DNA of 64,000 nt from Kribbella sindirgiensis. Its GTDB lineage: Bacteria; Actinomycetota; Actinomycetes; Propionibacteriales; Kribbellaceae. The DNA lies in the NCBI RefSeq assembly GCF_004331435.1, contig NZ_SJKA01000004.1:310001-374000 (forward strand), given 5' to 3'. Numbering within the stretch: the first letter of the stretch is position 1; the number at the start of each line of letters is the position of its first letter. Positions 18,901-27,818 of the stretch are shown here, in pieces. The notes below the pieces were generated by a model. The model made no database searches. It had not been told where the DNA came from and saw only the letters and a list, made by a program, of their open reading frames with translations. The position numbers and the translations under genes were made by a program.

Positions 18901-21900
18901 CACCTGGGTGAAGGTCATGGTACGTTCCACGCCGCTGGGCGTTCGCGTCTTCACCAGCCGCCCCAACGTGTCGTAGGTGTGATCCGTTCGGAGACCGTTG
19001 ATGTCGACAGCGACCTTCAGCACCCCGAGCACCGGGTCGTAGCCGGTGTAGGCCGTCTGCGACTTGCCGTTCTGCGTCGCATGCAGGTAGCCGAAGCCGT
19101 CGTGCGCGTAGGTAGTTTCCCGAGCGTCACCGGTGCCGAGGTCGGTCATCGTGCGACGAATGACGTTTCCCGACGAGTAGTCGAACGACGTCAGCAGCTG
19201 CCGCCCCGGCGCGGCGTCGGAGCCGTAGGTCTTCAGCGTGTCGACACGCTTCGTGGGTCCCTCGTAGGTGTACGAGCTCGTGCGGGTCTGCGCCGGCCGG
19301 AACGTGCCAGTTGCCTGATCGACGCTCTGGTCTGCTTCCACGATCTTCTTCGGACGGTTCACCAGCCAGTTCGCGACGTCGAGATCCGGGGTGAGCGTCA
19401 GCGTGGTCTTGTTCTCCTGCACCTTGTCGATGGCGACCCGGCGCGTGACGGTCGTCCCGGCGTTGCCGTACTCGTCCATCCCGCTCACCAGCGTCGTTAT
19501 CGCCCTGAACGCCTTCTTGTTCAGCACGGTGAACTGGGACGGTGTCATCACCGCCAGGTTCGCGACGTCAGGGAACTCGTAGCTGCGTTGCCTGGTCTCC
19601 GACGGATAGCTGAAGAACAGCTGGCTCCCGGATCCGGTAGTCCGGTTCGCCCAGTCGTTCTCGGCGCGCTCCAGCCGTTTCCGTCCACCGGACAGCGGCG
19701 TGATGATCCACCGCTCTTCGAGCCGGGGCGAGCTCCAGCGAACAGTGTTGTCGTAGAACGCCCTCTCGGTGATCCGCTGGTCCGGATGGTCGGATGGATA
19801 GCTGATCACCCGCCGCTCGGCGAACCCGAGGCTCTGCCTGCGGAACCTGTCGGTGCGGCCGTCGCGGTAGAAATACTCCGACACCATCTGAGTATGGTCG
19901 TCGATGCCGGAGTCGCGGAGAACCTTCTCCACGACGTACGCGCCGCCACCGAACTGACAGGCGAAGCCGGTAGCACGTGCACAACTGCCGCGGTCATAGA
20001 CCGCTGTGTTCGTCAGCGGGCTGTACCGGAACTCCACCGTCGGCGGCAGCGAGCCAATCGGACCCTTCGGATTCTGATCGCCCTCGTACACCTGCCACAG
20101 GAGATCGTGACGAGCACCCGACACTCCACCATCGGTCTTGTGCAGGAACAACTGCAGCGTCGGAGTACCCGAGGTTCCGACGGACGGGCGGTTGACCAGC
20201 AGCACATCGGTCAGTCCGTCGCCGTTCGCATCCACCGTCCGCGGCCCCTGCAACCTGAAGGCCTCGGTCGGCATCGCCTCGAAGGAAACAGTCGTCGCCA
20301 GCCGGTTGAACGACAGCGCGTCCGCGGCGGTGGCCTTCGCCCGGACGACATCGAGTCCGACCCACAGAGGCACGATCTGGCCACCCGTGGCCGGCCGCGG
20401 CACCAGCAGATCCCGGGTGCCGTCGCCGTCGTAGTCGACGACCAGAGCTCGCGCGAACCCATCCGCCGAAACACCAGCCGACTTGGCGCCGCTGAAGCCG
20501 CGGCCGGTGTTCAGCCAGTAATACAGCTTCGGTTCCTTGACCCCGCTCGCCGTACCGTTCGTGAGCAGGTCCGTCAGTCCGTCGTTGTTGAGATCCAGCC
20601 ACTGCTTGTCGAGTTTCAGGACGTTCGACGGCAGCTTCGTGTCGACCGTCGTCCCCTTCGCGATGTCCTTGGCGATCAACTGACCGTCAACGCCGAACAG
20701 CAGTTGGTCCCGGCCGTCGCCGAAGACATCGGCGACCGTCAGGCTCGCCGGGTTCTCGCTGCTCAGCCCGGCATCGAGAGGGACCGAGAAAGCCTGGGTG
20801 TCGTACGGTGTCGCGCTGTCGATCCCAGGGCTGACGGTACCGGAGTTACGCCGCCACCAGCGATTCCACAGGTTGGTGCCGGGCTGGCGTGCGTACTCGA
20901 TCACGTCCTGGTAGCCGTCGCCGTCGAAGTCGCCCGGGATCGCGCCGGCATCCGGATCGTTGTGGTTGAGGCCGCCGGTGAACGGGGTCGACACCAGCGT
21001 CGTCGGGCCATGTCCGACCAGCTTCGTCAGCAGGACCTTCCAACTCGGGTCGCCGGGCCAGGAGCGCCGGACCATATCGACCCTGCCGTCCCCGTCATAG
21101 TCCAGCGGCCACGCCGTGGCACCGACACCAAGGGAGTTCTCGGGGCCGGAGAGCTTGGTCGTGTAGATCTGGCTGCCGGAGGTCGGCTGAGCCAGGAGAT
21201 ACTTCCAGTTCGAGGCGTCCGGCCAGGCCAGGTCGCTCCGTCCGTCGGCGTCGAAGTCCGCGGCGATCAGCTGGCTGTTCACCGACGGCGGCACGAGTGA
21301 CCCGCCCGAGGGGGTCGTCTGCGCCTTCCCGGCCGCGAAGCCCTCCGACCCCAACGACCAGGTGAAGTGCGTGTCGCGCTTGCAGTCCGACGCGATCACA
21401 CCGCATTCGCGCAGCGTAGCCAGCTTGCTGTTCTTGGTCGCTCCGTCGTTCAGGTACGAGAACGAGTACTCGCGTGCTCGCTTCTTCTCGACCCCGTCGA
21501 GCAGGCTCATCGTCACCGACTTCAGCCGCTTGGTGCTCTCGCGCGGCTGTCCCAGCGAGTACCCGAACCGCGGATCGGGCCGCGTCTCGTAGCCGAACTC
21601 CACCAGCCGGTCCATCTGCCCGACGCGGCCGTAGCTGATCCTGTCGATCCAGCGCTCGATCTCGGACGGGTTCGAGGCCGCCGCCGTCCGGCGGCCGTAC
21701 TCGAACTTGATCTCGTTGTCGGAACGGTCACGCGACCACTGGATGTGCCACGCGGTGTTGACGATCTGGTTGCCGGCGGCCACCCGCGCACGGGCGTTGT
21801 CGCTGAACGTGTCGCCGTACGTCTCCACACGGCCGTCCGGCCGGCGCACCTCGAAGTACGTCGGACCGATCTCGGACGACGGGGTGCCCGCGGCTCGGAA

Positions 21901-22464
21901 CGACTTCACCTGCACGTGCGTGTCCGGCAAGGTCCGATACTCCGTGCCGTTCGCGCCGTACTGACCGGTCTTCGCGATCAACCGTTGGCCGTCAAGGCAG
22001 AACGGGCCAAAGCCGTTGAACTGCACGCCCTGCGCCACCTGATCGTCGGCCACCGACTTCGCACACAACGAGATCTGGGACAGACCGCTCAGATTGAAAC
22101 CCATCCCGAGCTGGCCGTTGCCGGACTGACTCGAGTACTTGACCGACAAGTTCGGCCCGAATCCGGCTCGGCCGGGGACGACGGTCAGAGGTACTTCGTA
22201 CTCCGCGACACCGGTCGCGCTCACCGACGCCGACCCCTTGACGCCGCCGACCGCCTGGGCGCCGACCGGCACCGTTGACGACGGGTTCGCCACCTTGGCC
22301 GGATCTTTCGTGGGCAATGGCAGCTGAGCCGAGGCCGAACCAGGCACGGCGACGGCGATCGCAGTGGCGATCACTGCAGCCCGCGCCAGGAGCCAACGGA
22401 TGCGAGGTCTTCCGCTGGATGTGGGACGAATTCCTCGGACGAACAGCTCGGGATCGGGCCGCAT
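15910..22464 (-). CDS. Secreted SpvB/Rhs-repeat protein with unique C-terminal tip
   Basis: ATG 22464 has AGGAGG 7 nt upstream. The 2184-aa product has a signal peptide (about 1-47, ending GSASA), a SpvB/TcdB-like N-terminal domain (about 60-390), FG-GAP/VCBS-like repeats with DxDxDG motifs (FDADGRSD, YDGDGRVD, FDGDGYQD, about 400-750), then many YD repeats (about 1130-1850). The Rhs core ends YDPDLGRFTTPDAF...DPTGR near residue 1908. The remaining 276 residues are a Cys-, Pro- and Asp-rich tip ending in an Ala-rich helical segment; I recognise no toxin fold in it, and no immunity gene follows. Such proteins form a shell that encloses and exports a toxin or a processed peptide. The gene has its own ECF-type promoter and terminator. 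Confidence 0.9.
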   Translation of the reverse strand: MRPDPELFVRGIRPTSSGRPRIRWLLARAAVIATAIAVAVPGSASAQLPLPTKDPAKVANPSSTVPVGAQAVGGVKGSASVSATGVAEYEVPLTVVPGRAGFGPNLSVKYSSQSGNGQLGMGFNLSGLSQISLCAKSVADDQVAQGVQFNGFGPFCLDGQRLIAKTGQYGANGTEYRTLPDTHVQVKSFRAAGTPSSEIGPTYFEVRRPDGRVETYGDTFSDNARARVAAGNQIVNTAWHIQWSRDRSDNEIKFEYGRRTAAASNPSEIERWIDRISYGRVGQMDRLVEFGYETRPDPRFGYSLGQPRESTKRLKSVTMSLLDGVEKKRAREYSFSYLNDGATKNSKLATLRECGVIASDCKRDTHFTWSLGSEGFAAGKAQTTPSGGSLVPPSVNSQLIAADFDADGRSDLAWPDASNWKYLLAQPTSGSQIYTTKLSGPENSLGVGATAWPLDYDGDGRVDMVRRSWPGDPSWKVLLTKLVGHGPTTLVSTPFTGGLNHNDPDAGAIPGDFDGDGYQDVIEYARQPGTNLWNRWWRRNSGTVSPGIDSATPYDTQAFSVPLDAGLSSENPASLTVADVFGDGRDQLLFGVDGQLIAKDIAKGTTVDTKLPSNVLKLDKQWLDLNNDGLTDLLTNGTASGVKEPKLYYWLNTGRGFSGAKSAGVSADGFARALVVDYDGDGTRDLLVPRPATGGQIVPLWVGLDVVRAKATAADALSFNRLATTVSFEAMPTEAFRLQGPRTVDANGDGLTDVLLVNRPSVGTSGTPTLQLFLHKTDGGVSGARHDLLWQVYEGDQNPKGPIGSLPPTVEFRYSPLTNTAVYDRGSCARATGFACQFGGGAYVVEKVLRDSGIDDHTQMVSEYFYRDGRTDRFRRQSLGFAERRVISYPSDHPDQRITERAFYDNTVRWSSPRLEERWIITPLSGGRKRLERAENDWANRTTGSGSQLFFSYPSETRQRSYEFPDVANLAVMTPSQFTVLNKKAFRAITTLVSGMDEYGNAGTTVTRRVAIDKVQENKTTLTLTPDLDVANWLVNRPKKIVEADQSVDQATGTFRPAQTRTSSYTYEGPTKRVDTLKTYGSDAAPGRQLLTSFDYSSGNVIRRTMTDLGTGDARETTYAHDGFGYLHATQNGKSQTAYTGYDPVLGVLKVAVDINGLRTDHTYDTLGRLVKTRTPSGVERTMTFTQVPVGTENLLQIEVKDGSGAVTQSVADRLGRPVTERFKARDNGMRQRLLTYDGRGRLAFDTTFHPVGTVVTEKTKYGYDNADRIVSVREPYTAAPATWSYSELTTTSTDARGNTKSSTVNQNGQVVRQVDDDGTSTPPTRTYVYGSFGTLLSTRNSAVAGSETRYEYDALGAQVTRTDGERGKTSYAYNAFGAVIGIDDANGRHAAITYDVLGRETLRSTSKNGIGTSTTTHTWDTAGGRTFRGALMQVTADERIIPKAMAVVTTDYSYDAFGRLDLVSQTLPQTASPTAPLETLSADYDFDKFGRLSTLRYPKLKGQTEGTKVQYAYGAPETTNGQLSGVTSGAATLWTADEVDTQGRLVGEESGDGVTTSRTLGWDGRVLDIKSLTSSTDIHPNKVLFGEQYTYDDQRNLESRVQGAVTERFTYDQLNRLATGKTYNSTTGAVFQTDDWHYDKLGNLSSSELRGTYTYGDPSRPTQVTKVTGGLFGTRSYGYDPVGNQTVRPDAKLTYNDRNLPVLLAPASGTATSFSYDGNGERVRSSGNRGTTTYLPGLYERQQSAAGTEHRLRVQVEGRDVATLVYQEAVGAAGVTKQPTLYPHGDHLGSTRLVTTNKSVTDSAFQAIPVETRSYDVLGKRRNPDLTRGDDQYTNGIQPRVLNQGFTSHDDDDDAGLVNMRARLYDPDLGRFTTPDAFAAGANPTQMFNRYTYVSNNALRYTDPTGRAECDAGSHCDLEVCPPEMTTCIGGTSSGDGAGGTGTPSDGDCPPGALCADEVVVVGRPEKPVGDPAPGPYHGGQPGSHEPGGPDETSGDGCGRTHTCHDIEDPDEDPDKESKKCEPLCRDGFGYKNPGSQPTQTNTVTPAGSGGNQAATDVKPDADGYVVPTRTRDTDKSMGADGVTYPSAAAAAATELANQLDAIAEGTRKNPVAGTWVSIAAATGASPAEMAEAAKAAAPLWGVARWASPMAEANGGWRPGIGISGGVFSGYSGVMQHGNTTTR

Positions 22465-22504
22465 CGATCGCCTCCTAAGCGCATACGCGGGACCATTCGC
22501 GTTG

Positions 22505-22532
22505 CTGTACGCGTAGGCGTGCGCTTTGGATC
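22505..22532 (-). promoter_or_regulatory. ECF-type promoter for the Rhs gene
   Basis: Minus strand reads GATCC, 16 nt, CGTACAG, with the -10 element 41 bp before the ATG. Confidence 0.55.
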
Positions 22533-22697
22533 ACCTCGGCGTACAGCCAGCCGGCCGATCCACCGAACAGCATCCCGTCGACAACACCCAGAGGCGGACA
22601 GGCCGTACGACGTCTTTGAGTACAGTTGCCGAAAGCAACGAGAGCCTTAACGAGTCCCACGGCCCGTTCGCTACTTGACGACAAACAGCTCGGCGCT

Positions 22698-23480
22698 CTA
22701 CAGGCGCACCCGCCTGTCTTCGTGCATCGTTGTCCGTGCCGCGGAGATGCGTTTGGCCTGCCACCTGACGAACGGCACGGCATGTCCGAACTCAGGCAGA
22801 TAGCGCAACATCTTGCGCAGCGATGCGACCCAGATGTAGTTCATCGAGACGTTGTAATCCGACGTCGACTCCACTCGATGCCAGAAGAACGCGGGGATGT
22901 ACAGCAACTCGCCTGCCTGAAGATCGAACTCGATGGGACGCACCCCGCGCCAGCGCGGGAACGCCTTCAGGTCAGGAGCATCCGGATCCACCCGGCTGAA
23001 CATCGCCGCCTTCGTACGCAGGCCGTACGGGTACAGGTTCCGCAGACCTGGTCGAACCAGCACCCACCGCTTGCTGCCTTCCATCATCCAGTGGACGACC
23101 TCCACCGGATCATAGTGGAGCGGCGTAACCAGCCCTCGACCACTGACCCAGAGTTTTGTCCTGGTCACTGTCACATCACGCAGGTACTCGGGCTCACCGT
23201 AGAAGGGCCGCAGGCCCGGCATGTGGTTGACGTCGTCCTGCAGGTATGTCCGCGGCCCGTCGAAGGTCTCGGTCATCAGCCGCCGGCGGAAGTCCTGGAA
23301 CCGGACACGCTGGAAGTCAGGTCTCGACTGGGGATCCTGAGGAGTGTTCCTGGACGGTCGCCTGTCGACCTCGATCCGCCGGTTGCCGATGGCTCGCTGT
23401 AGAAGGTCGAGGCTGTAGGTGTGGCCGCGTGACAACTCCTCGGCGCATCCCGCGATGATGAGCGGACGTCCCGTCCTCAC
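22698..23480 (-). CDS. JmjC/cupin_8-type Fe(II)/2-oxoglutarate oxygenase
   Basis: The C-terminal 180 residues form a cupin_8/JmjC domain: TPLHYDPVEVVHWMMEGSKR carries the HxD pair and the conserved KRW for 2-oxoglutarate, and LYIPAFFWHRVES supplies the distal His. Members hydroxylate protein or peptide side chains. The start is uncertain: GTG 23480 has only a weak site, yet the frame is open for about 30 more codons up to a TAG near 23575 and reads like the usual N terminus (EVLRLNRPSQQQFQRAV). No ATG or GTG occurs there; an ATG present at the right place (about 23550) is out of frame by one. A small indel or an atypical start is possible. It lies directly after the GGCT-like gene in one operon. 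Confidence 0.75.
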   Translation of the reverse strand: MRTGRPLIIAGCAEELSRGHTYSLDLLQRAIGNRRIEVDRRPSRNTPQDPQSRPDFQRVRFQDFRRRLMTETFDGPRTYLQDDVNHMPGLRPFYGEPEYLRDVTVTRTKLWVSGRGLVTPLHYDPVEVVHWMMEGSKRWVLVRPGLRNLYPYGLRTKAAMFSRVDPDAPDLKAFPRWRGVRPIEFDLQAGELLYIPAFFWHRVESTSDYNVSMNYIWVASLRKMLRYLPEFGHAVPFVRWQAKRISAARTTMHEDRRVRL

Positions 23481-23579
23481 GGCTCTCTGAAACTGTTGCT
23501 GGGACGGCCGATTCAGCCGGAGGACCTCGCGTCGTCTGTCCGTGAAGTCATTGATCGGAACCTACTTTCGTCACACTCG

Positions 23580-24017
23580 TCAACTCGTGGTGCACGGCGG
23601 CGCCTCGGGCGGGGTAGGAAGTCCAAGACGGATCATGACAGCGCGCAGAGCCCGGGCATACTCGCAGTTCGCTTCCTCATCCTCAGGCGGCGACTTCGAC
23701 AGGATGTAAGAAAGCGCCGGAACGACGCCGCCTTCGATAAGGCGAGCGAGCATAGGCTCGGCTCGGTAGCCCTCGAGTCCAGGTCGCCCGTAGAGCGAAT
23801 TCACCTCGGACTGTGTCAGCGAGTACACCATTCCGAACGCCTGCTCGTGATGACATGGCACGAGCGTCGCTTGTTTCCCGATCCGAAGTACGTGATCGTT
23901 CACGGCCGCCGGCCGCGGACGACAGGGTTCAACTCCCTGGCCGACCAGGACTTCGGGATCCATGTAAAGCCCGTAGAAGAACACATCGCTGCGTCGATCA
24001 GCTGCGTCGTCGGGCAC
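23580..24017 (-). CDS. Gamma-glutamylcyclotransferase-like (AIG2/GGCT fold) protein
   Basis: GTG 24017 has AGGAGG 5 nt upstream. The 145-aa product shows the GGCT fold order: FFYGLYMDPEVL (substrate loop, usually YGTL), LRIGKQATLVP, GMVYSLTQSEVNSLYG, and PGLEGYRAEPM with the likely catalytic Glu. Family members cleave gamma-glutamyl amides or form pyroglutamyl or cyclised products. The YGLY variant of the loop suggests a changed substrate. It is the first gene of a two-gene operon with the JmjC-type oxygenase and faces the small secreted peptide gene, so all three may act together. Confidence 0.75.
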   Translation of the reverse strand: MPDDAADRRSDVFFYGLYMDPEVLVGQGVEPCRPRPAAVNDHVLRIGKQATLVPCHHEQAFGMVYSLTQSEVNSLYGRPGLEGYRAEPMLARLIEGGVVPALSYILSKSPPEDEEANCEYARALRAVMIRLGLPTPPEAPPCTTS

Positions 24018-24049
24018 GGTGGCCTCCTGTTTTCGAGTGAGGTCTGCCG

Positions 24050-24078
24050 CATCCGATCCGGCATACCTGTACGTACTG
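24050..24078 (+). promoter_or_regulatory. Possible ECF-type promoter for the small secreted peptide
   Basis: Plus strand reads CATCC (one mismatch to the usual -35), 17 nt, CGTACTG, 68 bp before the GTG. The -10 overlaps a CTGTACGTACTG palindrome whose other strand could be the -10 of the divergent operon. Confidence 0.4.
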
Positions 24079-24145
24079 CTCTGATGACCGATCGGAACGG
24101 CGTCATCGCGTGTGGCTGTTCCGTGACCACGAGAAAGGACTTCCA

Positions 24146-24316
24146 GTGATCCAGCGCTTGGTACGAACGGCCATCTCCCTGTCGGGTGCGGTCGTGGCTC
24201 TGGTTGCGATTGCGCCAGTCACCTCGACCGCGTCCGCGGACAGCGGCGTGGGTGACACCAGTGACGGCGTGCCGATCCCGGTGTGCCGGAAGTGCAGCAA
24301 CAAGGGCGGCTTCTGA
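24146..24316 (+). CDS. Small secreted peptide (56 aa) ending CRKCSNKGGF
   Basis: GTG 24146 has AAAGGA 7 nt upstream. Residues 1-31 form a Sec signal peptide (basic start IQRLVR, core ISLSGAVVALVAIAP, c-region TSTASA). The predicted mature peptide is only about 25 residues, acidic and Gly/Ser-rich first, then VPIPV and a Cys-x-x-Cys motif with Lys/Arg and a Gly-Gly-Phe end. A perfect-stem terminator follows. The divergent operon encodes a peptide-type hydroxylase and a GGCT-like enzyme. A modified signalling or antimicrobial peptide is an attractive guess; nothing in the sequence proves it. Confidence 0.6.
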   Translation: MIQRLVRTAISLSGAVVALVAIAPVTSTASADSGVGDTSDGVPIPVCRKCSNKGGF

Positions 24317-24321
24317 ACCAG

Positions 24322-24366
24322 GCTCCGCTGCGCGCTCGGTCAGCTCCGTTCGACGCGCAGCGGAGC
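24322..24366 (+). terminator. Terminator hairpin after the small peptide gene
   Basis: Perfect 13-bp stem (24322-24334 and 24354-24366) with a 19-nt loop, 6 bp after the stop codon. Confidence 0.75.
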
Positions 24367-24467
24367 GGCAGTCATCGACTCGGCGAGTCAGGCACAGGAC
24401 CGACCGAAGTCGTGACACTCGTCGAACGGACCGCATCAGAGACTCCTTGTGGGATGGCGTAGTTGTC

Positions 24468-25403
24468 TTAGGCAACATCTTGGGGTGGGTCCTCGGAATG
24501 TTGCCGGACGATCGCGAGGGCGGCTTGGGCGAGGTCTGGGCGGTCGTGGTCCAGCCAGTTGATCCGTGAGTCGCGACGGAGCCAGGTGTCCTGGCGTTTT
24601 GCGAAGCGCTTGGTTCGGCGGAGAGTTTCACGATAGGCCTGCTCCGCGGTGCACTCGCCGTCGAGGTGACGGATGATCTGCGCGTAGCCGAGTGCCTGCC
24701 GAGCGGTCGGGTTGTCGCGCAGCCCCAGGTCCAAGAGTTGGCGGACCTCCTCGACCAGCCCGCTGTTCCACATCCGGTAGAGTCGAGCGGCAATCTGCCG
24801 ATGGAGAACGTCGCGCGGTACGGACAGACCGATCTGCACCGCGGGATACACGTAGCGGGGTTCGGGCAGTGCGGTGGCCGGGCCTTTCCCGGTGAGGGCC
24901 AGTACCTCCAGTGCCCGGACGATGCGGCGCCCGTTCCCTGCCGGGACGCGAGCCCCGACCTCGGGCGCCGCCGCCAGGAGCTGCGCGTGCATACCGACTG
25001 ATCCGACGCGCTCGAGCTCTGTATTCAATCGATGGCGGAGCGGGGCCGAGGTCGGTGGAAACCTCAGGTCGTCAAGAACGGAACGCAGGTACAGACCCGA
25101 TCCGCCGACGAGAATCGCGGCTCGCCTCGCAGCGCGCAGGCGATCGACGACCTCGCGGGCCGTCTCCTGGTACCAGGAGACGTCGGCCGGCCGATCAAGG
25201 TCAAGGACGTCGAGGAGGTGGTGCCGGATGCCCCGCATTTGTCCCGCAGTGATCTTCGCCGCTCCGATGTTCAGGCCCTTGTAGAGCTGCATCGAGTCCG
25301 CATTGACGATCTCGCCACCGAGCGCCTCCGCGAGGCTCACTGCGAGGTCGGACTTTCCCGAGGCGGTCGTACCGACGACCGCGATCACAGGTGTGGGGTG
25401 CAT
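24468..25403 (-). CDS. miaA: MiaA-type tRNA/adenylate dimethylallyltransferase
   Basis: The 311-aa product has the P-loop GTTASGKSDLAVSLA, the NADSMQLYKGL motif with its conserved Asp-Ser-Met-Gln-x-Tyr, the GGSGLY loop and the C-terminal QALGYAQII and KRFAKRQDTWLRR segments of MiaA. It transfers the dimethylallyl group from DMAPP to N6 of adenine, normally A37 of tRNA. It is divergent from a MiaB gene which is followed by a methyltransferase, a LOG protein and a MazG-like protein. That context suggests a dedicated second copy that feeds production of prenylated adenine (cytokinin) compounds, rather than the housekeeping gene. Confidence 0.9.
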   Translation of the reverse strand: MHPTPVIAVVGTTASGKSDLAVSLAEALGGEIVNADSMQLYKGLNIGAAKITAGQMRGIRHHLLDVLDLDRPADVSWYQETAREVVDRLRAARRAAILVGGSGLYLRSVLDDLRFPPTSAPLRHRLNTELERVGSVGMHAQLLAAAPEVGARVPAGNGRRIVRALEVLALTGKGPATALPEPRYVYPAVQIGLSVPRDVLHRQIAARLYRMWNSGLVEEVRQLLDLGLRDNPTARQALGYAQIIRHLDGECTAEQAYRETLRRTKRFAKRQDTWLRRDSRINWLDHDRPDLAQAALAIVRQHSEDPPQDVA

Positions 25404-25540
25404 GTTCCCAGCCTGTGGCCGTACCGAACCACATACGCGAGCCGGAAAGCGGGCGATCCGGTCTCAATCCGGATCTGGCGTCCGCGCGATCTCTGATGAA
25501 CCTTGAGGGGCCTGGAGACAATTCATGATTGGGGGCCCAC

Positions 25541-27073
25541 ATGCCGAATGACCCGGTTCGAGCGGCACCGGACGGCCTCGGCCGCACCTACGAGGTGCGC
25601 ACGTTCGGGTGTCAGATGAACGTCCACGACTCCGAGCGCATCTCCGGGCTGCTCGACGTCTCCGGCTACACCCCGGTCGCTGCGGGCGCAGTCCCGGACC
25701 TGATTGTCTTCAACACCTGCGCAGTGCGCGAGAACGCGGACAACAAGCTGTACGGGAGTCTGGCGAACCTCGCTCCTTTGAAGCGCGCCAACCCGAACCT
25801 GCAGATCGCGGTCGGCGGCTGTCTTGCCCAGAAGGACCGCGGTGACATCCTCGGCCGTGCGCCGTGGGTGGACGTTGTCTTCGGTACCCACAACCTCGCT
25901 TCCCTGCCATCGCTGCTGGATCGCGCGCGGTTCGCCGAGGAAGCTCAGGTCGAGATCCTCGAGACACTTGAGACGTTTCCTTCCAGCCTGCCGACCCGCC
26001 GCGATTCGGCGTACGCAGCGTGGGTGGCAATATCGGTCGGCTGCAACAACACCTGTACGTTCTGCATCGTGCCGGCCCTACGCGGGAAGGAGACCGATCG
26101 CAGACCGGGCGAGATCTTGCGGGAGATCACCGCGCTGGTCGGCGAGGGAGTCCTCGAGATCACGCTGCTGGGGCAGAACGTCAACTCCTACGGTGTGGAC
26201 TTCGGCGACAGGCTGGCCTTCGGAAAGCTGCTCAGGGCCTGCGGTGACATCGAGGGACTCGAACGGGTCAGGTTCACCAGTCCACACCCGGCGGCGTTCA
26301 CGGGAGACGTCGTCGACGCCATGGCGTCGACTGCCAATGTGATGCCGAACCTGCACATGCCACTGCAATCCGGCTCCGATCGGATTCTGCGACTGATGAG
26401 ACGTTCGTACCGGCAGGAGCGCTACCTGTCGATCATCGACCACGTTCGCACTGCGATCCCCCAGGCGGCGATCACCACCGACATCATCGTCGGCTTTCCC
26501 GGTGAGACGGAGCGGGACTTCCAGGACACGTTGGACGTCGTACGCCAGGCCGGATTCGCCGGCGCCTACACCTTCCAGTACTCCAAACGGCCCGGTACTC
26601 CAGCTGCTGACCTGGCCGAGCAACTCCCGCGGGAGGTGATCCAGGAGCGGTACGAGCGCCTAGTTGTCCTACAGGATGAGATTTCTCTACGCGAGAACCA
26701 GCGGCAGCTCGGGCAGACCGCCGCGCTCCTCGTCTCCGCCGACGACGGGCGCAAGGACGAGTCGACGGGACGGATGTCGGGTCGCGCTGAGGACAACCGG
26801 CTGGTGCACTTCCGCGCAACACGCCCGTCCGGCGATGCGGTGCAGGGCGCCCAGAAGTCCATCCGTCCCGGTGACGTCGTCACGGTTCAGATCACCGACG
26901 CCGCCCCGCATCATCTGATCGCTGACGGTGGAGTCTTGACGCATCGGAGGACCCGCGCCGGCGACGCGTGGGAGGGGCGCCTGTTCCGGACAGCGCCGAA
27001 GCGGCCGGCGATCTCGCTGGGTCTACCCGGGCTCGGCGTGCCTGCTCCATCCGGCGAATCGCGCAGCTGTTGA
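25541..27073 (+). CDS. miaB: MiaB-type tRNA methylthiotransferase
   Basis: I chose ATG 25541 with GGGGG 5 nt upstream over TTG 25529. The 510-aa protein has the N-terminal UPF0004 domain with its three cluster Cys ([29 protein letters not shown]), the radical-SAM CxxxCxxC in [12 protein letters not shown], and a C-terminal TRAM domain. It adds a methylthio group to C2 of i6A37 in tRNA. With MiaA, a methyltransferase and LOG next to it, the expected output would be 2-methylthio prenyl-adenine compounds. The last 40 residues are a non-conserved Arg/Pro-rich tail. Confidence 0.92.
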   Translation: MPNDPVRAAPDGLGRTYEVRTFGCQMNVHDSERISGLLDVSGYTPVAAGAVPDLIVFNTCAVRENADNKLYGSLANLAPLKRANPNLQIAVGGCLAQKDRGDILGRAPWVDVVFGTHNLASLPSLLDRARFAEEAQVEILETLETFPSSLPTRRDSAYAAWVAISVGCNNTCTFCIVPALRGKETDRRPGEILREITALVGEGVLEITLLGQNVNSYGVDFGDRLAFGKLLRACGDIEGLERVRFTSPHPAAFTGDVVDAMASTANVMPNLHMPLQSGSDRILRLMRRSYRQERYLSIIDHVRTAIPQAAITTDIIVGFPGETERDFQDTLDVVRQAGFAGAYTFQYSKRPGTPAADLAEQLPREVIQERYERLVVLQDEISLRENQRQLGQTAALLVSADDGRKDESTGRMSGRAEDNRLVHFRATRPSGDAVQGAQKSIRPGDVVTVQITDAAPHHLIADGGVLTHRRTRAGDAWEGRLFRTAPKRPAISLGLPGLGVPAPSGESRSC

Positions 27074-27086
27074 CATCACCAGGTGA

Positions 27087-27818
27087 ATGGATGAGAGGGC
27101 GTACAAGGTGAGTTCTACCGCCTACAGCACGATCTGGGACAGTTACTGGCGTGATCTTCCCGCAGGTCAGGGAGAGGCCTTATGGGATGGCGATCCGGCG
27201 AGCTCGGTCCCGTACGAGCTGGTCTCCGGACATCTCCATCCCGAGTTACCTCTCATCGATGTCGGCTGTGGCAACGGCACACACGCCGGAGCGCTCGCCG
27301 ATCGATTCCCGACGATCCTCGGCGTGGACATCTCCGTCGCAGCGCTCGATCGAGCCCGTACCGGGGTCGACGATCGAGTGCAGTTCCGTCGGCTGGATGT
27401 TCTGGATCCTGCGGACGCGGCGTCCATTCATCTCCTCACCGGAGACAGCAATGTCTACGCACGTGGACTCCTACACCTCTTCACCCCAAACGAGCGGGCA
27501 ACGGCCGTTGCCTCGTTTGCGGTCCTCAACGGAGCCGCTGGCCGTTTATTCAGCTACGAACCGGCCCCGGCCGCTGGGCGGTTGCTCGCCGAGCTGCTGG
27601 CCCAGCCGGACGGTCCACCGCCGAAGGTGGCACGCATCCTGCGTTACGGCATCCAGCCGGCCGACCTCGGCGAGCATGAGACCGAAGATCTGCTCCTCGA
27701 TGCCGGTTACCGCATCGTTGCCTCAGGCTCGCATCTGTGGCGCTCGACCGAGACATCGGCGGAAGGTGCAGCAGTCGACATTCCGATGCGGTACGTCGTC
27801 GCCCGGCGAACCGAGTGA
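27087..27818 (+). CDS. Class I SAM-dependent methyltransferase
   Basis: The 243-aa product carries the SAM motif LIDVGCGNGTHAGALAD and a motif II/III region (DVLDPADAAS, YARGLLHLF). The start is either ATG 27087 (close AGGTGA) or GTG 27108 (GAGAGGG, better spacing). It follows MiaB by 13 bp and overlaps the LOG gene by 4 bp (GTGA), so it is in the same operon and translationally coupled. In Rhodococcus fascians methyltransferases next to the fas genes methylate cytokinin precursors; a similar role is my inference. Confidence 0.85.
   Translation: MDERAYKVSSTAYSTIWDSYWRDLPAGQGEALWDGDPASSVPYELVSGHLHPELPLIDVGCGNGTHAGALADRFPTILGVDISVAALDRARTGVDDRVQFRRLDVLDPADAASIHLLTGDSNVYARGLLHLFTPNERATAVASFAVLNGAAGRLFSYEPAPAAGRLLAELLAQPDGPPPKVARILRYGIQPADLGEHETEDLLLDAGYRIVASGSHLWRSTETSAEGAAVDIPMRYVVARRTE

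Noticed and set aside
18211..21300. A 1029-codon open frame on the plus strand opposite the Rhs gene
   Set aside because: It is Arg/Val/Gly-rich without any motif or ribosome-binding site and mirrors the strong codon bias of the Rhs gene on the other strand.
25431..25460. ECF-like element before miaA (GATCG, 16 nt, CGTATGT)
   Set aside because: Mismatches in both boxes; too weak to list as a promoter without transcription data.
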